DNA of 16,927 bases, taken from the NCBI GenBank assembly GCA_964549065.1, contig CAZJUC010000056.1, forward strand, positions 1 through 16,927, written 5' to 3'. Below the pieces are notes generated by a model. It did no database searches, was not told the DNA's origin, and saw nothing but the letters and a program-made list of their open reading frames with translations. Origin of the DNA: Sva-07 sp964549065. Its GTDB lineage: Bacteria > Actinomycetota > Acidimicrobiia > Acidimicrobiales > Ilumatobacteraceae. Made by a program: the position numbers and the translations under genes. This document shows positions 7,288 to 13,504 of the stretch, in pieces. Each line of letters starts with the position of its first letter. The stretch's first letter is position 1.

Positions 7288-8250
7288 TCAGCCACGTGTG
7301 GCCTCGTCGTCGATCGACCAGCTGGCCCGTGGCGGACGGGTCACCACGGTGCCGGCGACGTTGTCGTGGAACGTTCGCCGCTGCGAATTGCCGAGCGCCG
7401 TGAGAAATCCGATGAAGAAGATCGAAGACACCAGGTACCGCAGCGCGAAGCGCAGCCCGGCCTCGCCGGCGGTGACCGTGCGGCCGTTGCGGGCGTCCAC
7501 GACCTTCGTCGTCATGACGCGGTTGCCGACCCACTGGCCTGTCGACGACACCGAACGGGCGTACAGCGCCGTCGCCGCGCCGAATCCGGCGAGCATCACC
7601 ACGAGCCCGAGCAGGATCACCGGTGTCGAGCCGACGAGCACCAGCGCAGCCCCTGGCAGGACGCAGAGCAACACGATGACGCTGTCGATCAGCAGTCCTC
7701 CGAAGCGGGCGCCGTACGAGGCGAGTTCGGGATCGAAGCCGATGCCCCCGTCCGATTCGATCGTGGCGACCTCGGCGGGCTCGGGACGCTCGACCTCGGT
7801 GGGCTTGGTGAGGGCCGCGCCGACCGTGGGCGCAGCAGGCACGTCGTCGTCGGTGATCCGCGACAGCAGCGCCGCGAGGTCGTCGTCGGTGTCGGGCGAC
7901 GACGGGCCCCCGGACGATGCCACCGAGCTGGTTCTCGCAGGCGGCGGTGGCGGCGACCCGGCCGACGGCGGTGGTGGTGATGGTGGTGGCGGCGACCCGG
8001 CCGGCGGTGGTGGAGGTGGCGGCGACCCGGCCGGCGGCGGTGGAGGCGGTGGCGACCCGCCCGGTGGCGGTGGCGGTACGGGCGCGGACGTGGGCGATGG
8101 GGTCGCAGGAGGCGATGGGGACAGCGGCCCGGACGGTGGCGGTGGTGGTGATGATGATGGTGAGGGTGATCCGGACGGCGGAGGCGCCAACGGGGAGGGT
8201 CGGGCGCCGGGCAACGGAGGTTGGCCGGGGACGGGCAGGCCGTCGGTCAT
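7288..8250 (-). CDS. RDD family membrane protein with long proline-rich N-terminal domain
   Basis: The 320-residue protein has two parts. Residues 1 to about 106 are almost entirely proline, serine and glycine, including repeated PAGSPPPPPPP units (about 62-105). Residues 107-170 form an acidic linker (DTDDDLAALLSRITDDDVP). The RDD domain follows from about 178: ARFGGLLIDS (R182, D189), membrane segments at about 186-206 and 210-230, GQWVGNRVMTTKVVD at 238-252, a further segment (about 270-287), and RRTFHDNVAGTVVT at 291-304. The proline-rich part should stay in the cytoplasm and would need elongation factor P for translation. The ATG is 16 bases after the accD stop and no separate promoter is visible, so it is co-transcribed with accD. 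Function is unknown; a scaffold or adaptor role for the tail is speculation. Confidence 0.83.
   Translation of the reverse strand: MTDGLPVPGQPPLPGARPSPLAPPPSGSPSPSSSPPPPPSGPLSPSPPATPSPTSAPVPPPPPGGSPPPPPPPAGSPPPPPPPAGSPPPPSPPPPSAGSPPPPPARTSSVASSGGPSSPDTDDDLAALLSRITDDDVPAAPTVGAALTKPTEVERPEPAEVATIESDGGIGFDPELASYGARFGGLLIDSVIVLLCVLPGAALVLVGSTPVILLGLVVMLAGFGAATALYARSVSSTGQWVGNRVMTTKVVDARNGRTVTAGEAGLRFALRYLVSSIFFIGFLTALGNSQRRTFHDNVAGTVVTRPPRASWSIDDEATRG
7952..8080. repeat. In-frame tandem repeat coding for polyproline units
   Basis: The sequence GGCGACCCGGCC recurs at 7952, 7991 and 8021, with a variant at 8051; periods are 39, 30 and 30 bases. On the coding (minus) strand each 30-base unit gives AGS followed by seven prolines. 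All periods are multiples of three, so the unit number can change without breaking the frame of the RDD gene. Confidence 0.85.
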
Positions 8251-8266
8251 TGCCGGGTCGGTCCGG

Positions 8267-9814
8267 TCACAGTGGAACGTTGCCGTGCTTGCGCCGCGGC
8301 AGTTCCTCGCGTTTGGTGGCCAACATCCGCAGGCCGGCGACCAGCTTCTGGCGGGTCTCGGCCGGGTCGATCACGTCATCGATGTAGCCACGTTCGGCTG
8401 CGGCATACGGAGACGCGTACTTGTCGGTGTACTCCTGCACCAGTTCGGCGCGGCGGGCGACCGGGTCGGCGGCCTGCTGCAGCTCGCGGCGGTACACGAT
8501 CTCGACCGCACCCTGGGGACCCATCACGGCGAGCTCGGCGGTCGGCCAGGCGAAGGCCAGGTCGGCGCCGATCGACTTCGAGTTCATGACGACGTATGCC
8601 CCGCCGTAGGCCTTGCGGGTGATCACCTGGATGCGCGGCACGGTCGACTCGCAGTAGGCATAGAGCAGCTTGGCGCCGTGGCGGATGATGCCGCCGTACT
8701 CCTGGTCGACGCCGGGCAGGAAGCCGGGCACGTCGACGAACGTGATCAGCGGGATGTTGAACGAGTCGCAGGTGCGCACGAACCGGGCGGCCTTCTCGGA
8801 CGACTCGATGTCGAGCACCCCGGCGAGGATCTTGGGCTGGTTGCCGACGATGCCGACGGGTTGGCCGTCGATGCGCGAGAACCCGCACACGATCGACTTC
8901 GCCCAATGCGGGAAGTACTCGAAGAACTCGCCGTCGTCGACGACGTGGCGGATCACCTCGATCATGTCGTACGGCAGGTTGGGGCTGCCGGGCAGGATGT
9001 CGCGCAGCTCCGGACACAGACGGTCGGGGTCGTCGCCGAGGTCTTCGACCGGCGGCTCCTCGAGGTTGTTCGACGGCAGGAATCCCAGCAGGAACCGGAC
9101 GTCGTCGAGGCAGGCCTTCTCGTCGCTCGACACGAACGTGGCCACCCCCGATTTGGTGGCGTGGCTCATCGCGCCGCCGAGTTCTTCGAGGGTGACGTCC
9201 TCGCCGGTGACGGTCTTCACCACGTCGGGGCCGGTGATGAACATGTGGCTCGATTCGCGCACCATGAAGATGAAGTCGGTCATCGCCGGTGAGTACACGG
9301 CGCCGCCCGCGCAGGGGCCGAGGATCACCGAGATCTGCGGTACGACCCCCGACGACAGCACGTTGCGGTGGAAGATGCCGCCGTAACTCGCGAGACTGAC
9401 GACACCCTCCTGGATGCGGGCGCCGGCACCGTCGTTGAGCCCGATCACGGGCGCACCGACCTTGAGGGCGAGGTCCATCAGCTTGTGGATCTTCTCGGCG
9501 AACACCTCGCCGAGAGCACCACCGAACACGGTGAAGTCCTGGGAGAACACGAACACCTTGCGTCCGTCGACGGTGCCCCACCCGGTGATGACGCCGTCGG
9601 TGTAGGGCCGGTCTTCCAGGCCCGACGCACGGTGGCGGGCGAGCATGTCGAGTTCGTGGAACGAGTCGTCGTCGAGGAAGTACTCGAGCCGCTCGCGGGC
9701 GAGCATCTTGCCCTTCTCGTGCTGCCGCTCGACCGATCGCTGCGAACCGGCGTGAATGGCCTGCTCGCGCCGTTCTGCGAGGTCGGCGAGCTTGTCCTGC
9801 ATCGGGTTCGTCAC
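8267..9814 (-). CDS. pccB: Acyl-CoA (propionyl/acetyl-CoA) carboxylase beta subunit, carboxyltransferase
   Basis: This subunit moves the carboxyl group from biotin to acetyl- or propionyl-CoA, giving malonyl- or methylmalonyl-CoA for lipid synthesis or propionate use. The 515 residues cover the whole family: N-terminal DKLADLAERREQ, RERLEYFLDDDSFHELD near 40-56, the N-domain oxyanion segment GPCAGGAVYSPAMTD (166-180), the C-domain segment KAYGGAYVVMNSKSIGADLAFAWP (401-424), PQGAVEIVYRRE, and the characteristic end PRRKHGNVPL. Substrate choice cannot be read with confidence. The start is taken as GTG 9814 because TAACTT lies exactly seven bases before it; ATG 9802 (MQDKLAD) is an alternative four residues in. 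A proline-rich RDD gene and the epsilon-like gene follow. No biotin-carboxylase subunit is in the window. Confidence 0.93.
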   Translation of the reverse strand: MTNPMQDKLADLAERREQAIHAGSQRSVERQHEKGKMLARERLEYFLDDDSFHELDMLARHRASGLEDRPYTDGVITGWGTVDGRKVFVFSQDFTVFGGALGEVFAEKIHKLMDLALKVGAPVIGLNDGAGARIQEGVVSLASYGGIFHRNVLSSGVVPQISVILGPCAGGAVYSPAMTDFIFMVRESSHMFITGPDVVKTVTGEDVTLEELGGAMSHATKSGVATFVSSDEKACLDDVRFLLGFLPSNNLEEPPVEDLGDDPDRLCPELRDILPGSPNLPYDMIEVIRHVVDDGEFFEYFPHWAKSIVCGFSRIDGQPVGIVGNQPKILAGVLDIESSEKAARFVRTCDSFNIPLITFVDVPGFLPGVDQEYGGIIRHGAKLLYAYCESTVPRIQVITRKAYGGAYVVMNSKSIGADLAFAWPTAELAVMGPQGAVEIVYRRELQQAADPVARRAELVQEYTDKYASPYAAAERGYIDDVIDPAETRQKLVAGLRMLATKREELPRRKHGNVPL

Positions 9815-9821
9815 GCCCCGC

Positions 9822-9827
9822 AAGTTA
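9822..9827 (-). promoter_or_regulatory. -10 box of accD/pccB (leaderless GTG)
   Basis: TAACTT on the minus strand, then GCGGGGC (seven bases), then GTG 9814. Fits TAnnnT with transcription beginning at the start codon. Confidence 0.5.
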
Positions 9828-9857
9828 CTGGCTCTCGGGCGCTGTCGGAAGATCGAC

Positions 9858-9863
9858 CAGAAT
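9858..9863 (+). promoter_or_regulatory. Possible -10 box of ligC
   Basis: CAGAAT, six bases before ATG 9870, is one base away from TAGAAT. The expected -35 zone of this promoter overlaps that of the divergent accD promoter. Weak on its own. Confidence 0.3.
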
Positions 9864-9869
9864 GCGCAG

Positions 9870-10994
9870 ATGGCCGATTCGTCGTCGCACACGCCCGAGA
9901 CGCCGATGCGTCTGGCGTTCCAACCGCCGATCGAGCCGATGCTCGCCAAGCTCGCCCGGTCGATTCCGGAGGGTGACGGCTGGCTGTTCGAGCCGAAGTG
10001 GGACGGGTTCCGCTGCATCGTGTTCCGCGACGGCGACCACGTGGAGCTGATCTCGCGCAAGTTGCGTCCGCTCGGCCGCTACTTCCCGGAACTGCTGGAA
10101 CCGCTCCGGCTCGCGTTGCCGGACCGGTGTGTGATCGACGGTGAGATCGTCGTGGCACGAGCCGACGGCAACGGGCTCGACTTCGACGCGCTCCTGCAGC
10201 GCATTCACCCGGCCGAGTCGCGCATCAACCGGTTGGCACTCGAGACGCCGGCGGCGTTCGTCGCGTTCGACCTGCTCGCCCTCGACGACCGTTCGTTGCT
10301 CGGCGCGCCGATGGCCGAGCGTCGCGACGGTCTGGTGGCAGTGCTCGGCGAGAACGACGCGGTGTACCTGACGCCGGCGACGACCGATCGAGCCGTGGCG
10401 GACGACTGGTTCCACCGTTTCGAGGGGGCTGGCCTCGACGGCATCGTCGCGAAGCCGCTCGACGGCACGTATCAGGCGGGCAAGCGTGCGTTGATCAAGG
10501 TGAAGCACCAGCGCACCGCCGACTGTGCCGTCGCCGGCTACCGGATGCACAAGGACGGTCAGGGTGTCGGTTCGCTGCTACTCGGGTTGTTCGACTCCGA
10601 GGGCGAAATGCACTCCGTCGGTGTGGCGTCGTCGTTCTCGGTGAAGCGGCGCAGCGAACTCCTGGCCGACCTCGAGCCGCGCACCCACGACGCGCTCGAG
10701 GGGCACCCGTGGCGTCAGTGGGCCGAAGGGGACGGTGACGCCTCGGGTGCGGCGACGGGCGGTAGCAGCCGGTGGAATGCCGGCAAGGATCTGTCGTTCA
10801 CGCCGCTCAGGATGGGTCTCGTCGCCGAGGTGTCGTTCGGGCAGCTCGAAGGGCGGCGGTTCCGTCACGGGGTCAGTTTCCTGCGGTGGCGTCCCGACCG
10901 GACCCCCGAATCGTGTACCTACGACCAGCTCGACGTCGCCGATCCGGTGTCGTTCCACGACTTCGTCGCCACGCCGGGCGCGACCGGCGAGTGA
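9870..10994 (+). CDS. ligC: ATP-dependent DNA ligase, LigC type
   Basis: LigC seals nicks in DNA using ATP; in mycobacteria it is a non-essential ligase tied to repair, including short-gap excision repair and back-up end joining. The 374 residues match mycobacterial LigC along the whole length. Nucleotidyltransferase motifs are intact: motif I EPKWDGFR with catalytic K43, CVIDGEIVV with E92, RIHPAESR at 111-118, FDLLAL at 133-138, motif IV DGIVAK at 190-195, and motif V ALIKVKHQRTAD at 207-218. The C-terminal OB domain has GSLLLGL, SRWNAGKDLSFTPLR and RFRHGVSFLRWRPDR. No polymerase or nuclease domains of LigD and no Ku gene are present nearby. The start at ATG 9870 gives MADSSSHTPETPMRLAFQPP; ATG 9906 is an alternative nearer to known LigC starts. 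The gene diverges from accD and converges on the CopC-CopD gene with only 24 bases between stops. Confidence 0.92.
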   Translation: MADSSSHTPETPMRLAFQPPIEPMLAKLARSIPEGDGWLFEPKWDGFRCIVFRDGDHVELISRKLRPLGRYFPELLEPLRLALPDRCVIDGEIVVARADGNGLDFDALLQRIHPAESRINRLALETPAAFVAFDLLALDDRSLLGAPMAERRDGLVAVLGENDAVYLTPATTDRAVADDWFHRFEGAGLDGIVAKPLDGTYQAGKRALIKVKHQRTADCAVAGYRMHKDGQGVGSLLLGLFDSEGEMHSVGVASSFSVKRRSELLADLEPRTHDALEGHPWRQWAEGDGDASGAATGGSSRWNAGKDLSFTPLRMGLVAEVSFGQLEGRRFRHGVSFLRWRPDRTPESCTYDQLDVADPVSFHDFVATPGATGE

Positions 10995-11018
10995 AACCGA
11001 CGGCCGGATCGATGGCGG

Positions 11019-12857
11019 CTACGGCTGGGTGATCGGCGGGATCGTCACGGTGATCGCCGGTGGCACCGTCAACTCGGCAACGGCCTCGGTGCCGTCGGCG
11101 TTGAGGATCGTGAAGCCCTGCGGTTCGCTCGCGAACACGCCGGTCGGTGTGACCGCGCTGACCACCATGGTCCAGTCCCCGGCCACGGTGAGGGGCAGGC
11201 CCTGATCGCCCTCGAGCAGCACGGCCACCCCTTCACCCTCCAGCGGCACCGGTTGCGTGATGGTGCCGATCGTGTCGTTCGGCGGGGCGGTGAGCACGAC
11301 TTCGAGGCCCGACAGGTTCTCTTCGGGGGCGTCGACCTCGACCGACAGCCCCGAGAGCCCGACCGTGTCGCGGGTGAGCCGCACGGTGACGTCGAGGTCG
11401 GCCTCGGGCGCCTCGACCGACAACGTGATCGCGTAGTCGATCTGCGGGCCCGACACGTTCGCCGGTGTCAGCGACAGCAGCCAGGCGCTCATCGCCAACA
11501 CGATCAGACCCACCGCCGCTTCGACCCCGAACGCACGGCGCAGTCGGTCGGCCATCGGCACGGTCATCTCGCTGGCCCGCGCGAGACGCTGGTTGACGAA
11601 CTGTCGCGCCGAAACGGCGACGAAGATCATCGCGGCCACTGCAACCGTTTTCAACAGGATCAGGCGACCGTGCGACGTGCCGAACAGATTGCCGCCGTCG
11701 AGCAGGATCATCTGGATGATGCCGGTGCCGATGGTGGTGCCGATCGCGAGGTTCGACAAGCGTCCGAACCCGCGCACCGCGTGAACGAGGTCTTCCTCGC
11801 CCGGCCCGGCGAGCACGACACGCGCCAGCAACACCACGCCGCCGAGCCAGATCGACATGGCGAGCGCGTGGAGGATCGAGAGCGGCACGCCGACGAACGC
11901 CAGATCCATGTTGGTCCGGCTGAATCCAATGGTGGCGACGGCCAGCGCCGGGATGCCGAGGCCGGCCATCTGCGTGACCGGGTCGATCACGCGGTCGGGT
12001 CGGAATGCGACCCACGCGCAGGCGACCACCAGCACCATCCGTGCGACCGCAGCGATGCCCGGGATGCCGGCATCGAACAGATCGATCCAGTTGGCCGGAC
12101 TGAATCCGCTGCCCAGTCCCGAGTCGGTGACCGCGGCCGTGGCTGCCGCCACGTACAGCAGGGTTCCGATGAACGTCACGATCCAGATCGCGCGGATGAA
12201 CCGGATCGTCACCAGGTACTCGACGCCCTCCGGCCAGGCTGCTGCGATGAGCACGAGTGAGCCGAGCAGCACCGCCAGCCCGAACACCGAGATCAGTCGG
12301 CCCAGCCAGAGCGGGCCCTGGCCGGCGTCGACGTCGGACAGGTTCGCCACCTCGGCCGTTGCCGCGCCAGGGGTGGTCGACGCGCCGTCGGGGACCGTGC
12401 CGCCGATGGTGGCTTCGGAGGTGGGGGTGACCGTGGTGTCGACCGTGGCCGGATCGTTCTCGACCGTGAACGTGATGTTGCCCTGCCCGTTCGGTGAACC
12501 CTCCGAGTCGCTGACCACGTAAGCCGCCACGCAGGCACCCCGCGGCAACGGATCGATGACCTCGGCGGTCATCGTGAGCCGGTCGTCGGAGACGTCGCGT
12601 GGGCCGACGGTGAACAGATCGGTGCACGTGAGGGTGATCGTGTTGACGTCACCGAGCGGCTCGCTGAAGGTGAACGAGATCGCCTCGGGTGACTGCGCGA
12701 GCGTGGCGCCGTCGGCGGGGTCGGACGACACGAGGGTGTTGTCGGCGAGGGACGTGCCCGGCGGCAGCAGTCCGATCATGCCGACGATGGCGATCAGCGT
12801 CCCGACGACGATGCGACGCAACCGTACGGCGGTGCGAAGTGGTGTGCGTTCGTTCAC
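11019..12857 (-). CDS. CopC-CopD fusion protein with a CopC-like domain lacking copper ligands
   Basis: CopC (periplasmic copper binding) and CopD (membrane copper transport) are often fused in actinobacteria. The 612 residues show a signal peptide (about 1-38, cleavage near SLA-DN), a CopC-like beta domain (39-134; TLVSSDPADGATLAQSPEAISFTFSEPL), a linker, about eight membrane segments of the CopD family (about 183-465; SILHALAMSIWLGGVVLL, SHGRLILLKTVAV), and an extracytoplasmic C-terminal beta domain (about 470-612) of the kind seen behind actinobacterial CopD. The mature CopC part should start with His but starts with Asp-Asn, and the usual DGHP becomes EGSP. There is no histidine in the domain, but there are two cysteines (C78, C109). 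Copper binding at the canonical site is therefore unlikely. The GTG start lies nine bases after TAGCCT. Copper import, cytochrome oxidase assembly or another role remain possible. Confidence 0.85.
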   Translation of the reverse strand: MNERTPLRTAVRLRRIVVGTLIAIVGMIGLLPPGTSLADNTLVSSDPADGATLAQSPEAISFTFSEPLGDVNTITLTCTDLFTVGPRDVSDDRLTMTAEVIDPLPRGACVAAYVVSDSEGSPNGQGNITFTVENDPATVDTTVTPTSEATIGGTVPDGASTTPGAATAEVANLSDVDAGQGPLWLGRLISVFGLAVLLGSLVLIAAAWPEGVEYLVTIRFIRAIWIVTFIGTLLYVAAATAAVTDSGLGSGFSPANWIDLFDAGIPGIAAVARMVLVVACAWVAFRPDRVIDPVTQMAGLGIPALAVATIGFSRTNMDLAFVGVPLSILHALAMSIWLGGVVLLARVVLAGPGEEDLVHAVRGFGRLSNLAIGTTIGTGIIQMILLDGGNLFGTSHGRLILLKTVAVAAMIFVAVSARQFVNQRLARASEMTVPMADRLRRAFGVEAAVGLIVLAMSAWLLSLTPANVSGPQIDYAITLSVEAPEADLDVTVRLTRDTVGLSGLSVEVDAPEENLSGLEVVLTAPPNDTIGTITQPVPLEGEGVAVLLEGDQGLPLTVAGDWTMVVSAVTPTGVFASEPQGFTILNADGTEAVAELTVPPAITVTIPPITQP

Positions 12858-12866
12858 GATCGCCCG

Positions 12867-12872
12867 AGGCTA
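12867..12872 (-). promoter_or_regulatory. -10 box of the CopC-CopD gene
   Basis: TAGCCT on the minus strand, nine bases before GTG 12857, the same hexamer as at idsA. Implies a leader of zero to two bases. Confidence 0.45.
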
Positions 12873-12942
12873 CTTGGCGTTCGACCCGCGAGCCGGGCCA
12901 CCCGTGACGTGAGGCATACGGTTGGGCCCCCGGCCGGTGCGC

Positions 12943-13374
12943 TCACACGTCACCGCGGCGGCATGCGGACGCACCCATCGCGTCGACGAGGTCGTTGCGA
13001 CCGCGAACCAACTCGCCGACACGAACGGTCAGCGCGCCGAGGTCGTCGTCGCTCGCGGTGGCGATGGTCCGCCACGCCGCCGACTGCTCGTCGGTGTTGC
13101 GGATGAACGCTCGATGGTCGTCGTCCAGGTCGTCGGGCACGTCGAGGGCCCGCGCTCGTTCTGCCTCGTTGCCGAGTGCGGCGGCAGCGCTGGTGGCGAA
13201 GTCGGCGACGGCGATCTGTCCGGGTGGCGTCGGCAGCGCATCGATGACCGCCGTGGTGTCCGCACAGATGGCCTCCAGGTCGGCCAGGTAGTCGGCGTCG
13301 GTCAACGGCGCGGGTTCGCTGGCGCATGACGCGACCGCCATGGCGACGCAGATCGCGATCGCTCGGATCGTCAT
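12943..13374 (-). CDS. Small secreted lipoprotein, function unknown
   Basis: I do not recognise the family. The 143-residue protein starts MTIRAIAICVAMAVASC: a short basic N-terminus, a hydrophobic stretch and a lipobox ending at C17, so it should be exported and lipid-anchored on the outer face of the membrane. The mature part is mostly helical and acidic, with two further cysteines at 37 (EAICADTT) and 138 (SACRRG) that could form one disulfide joining its two ends, and a conserved-looking LPTPPGQ turn at 47-53. This layout (Cys, helix, Pro turn, long helices, Cys) is common among uncharacterised actinobacterial lipoproteins. The ATG at 13374 lies seven bases after TAGCAT, which supports it over longer starts. 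It is divergent from dnaX and upstream of the CopC-CopD gene on the same strand, 85 bases apart with a separate promoter there. Confidence 0.72.
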   Translation of the reverse strand: MTIRAIAICVAMAVASCASEPAPLTDADYLADLEAICADTTAVIDALPTPPGQIAVADFATSAAAALGNEAERARALDVPDDLDDDHRAFIRNTDEQSAAWRTIATASDDDLGALTVRVGELVRGRNDLVDAMGASACRRGDV

Positions 13375-13381
13375 CTCGTCG

Positions 13382-13387
13382 ATGCTA
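13382..13387 (-). promoter_or_regulatory. -10 box of the lipoprotein gene (leaderless)
   Basis: TAGCAT on the minus strand, then CGACGAG (seven bases), then ATG 13374. No Shine-Dalgarno sequence is present. Confidence 0.5.
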
Positions 13388-13491
13388 CGTGTCGTGCCCG
13401 CTGTGCGGCTGGCCGACGCCGTCCTCGCCGTGACGAGAACGCGGCGCGACACGGCCGGATCGAGGTCTGACCCCGAAGCAGCCCTCGTCGC

Positions 13492-13497
13492 TATCGT
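13492..13497 (+). promoter_or_regulatory. -10 box of dnaX-recR (leaderless)
   Basis: TATCGT, then GGCCGCG (seven bases), then ATG 13505. CTGACC at 13467-13472, within a GGTCTGACCCC motif, is a poor -35 candidate 19 bases upstream. Confidence 0.5.
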
Positions 13498-13504
13498 GGC
13501 CGCG

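Noticed and set aside
7952..8080. Regular repeats as a CRISPR array
   Set aside because: Units are in frame, contiguous and encode polyproline; there are no unique spacers.
7298..9292. Plus-strand frame of 664 codons with a glycine-rich segment
   Set aside because: The glycine runs are the reverse complement of the polyproline codons of the RDD gene, and the rest is antisense to accD.
9815..10060. N-terminal extension of the carboxyltransferase by about 82 codons
   Set aside because: It would overlap ligC head-on and contains no family sequence; the -10 box supports GTG 9814.
13340..13504. N-terminal extension of dnaX by 55 codons
   Set aside because: DnaX proteins begin at the MATQSLYRRYRP-type sequence, and the extension overlaps the divergent lipoprotein gene and the -10 box.
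13375..13504. SRP RNA or tRNA near dnaX, as in some other bacteria
   Set aside because: The conserved SRP core (GGAAGG-type loop) and tRNA arms are absent; the region holds two promoters and an imperfect inverted repeat.
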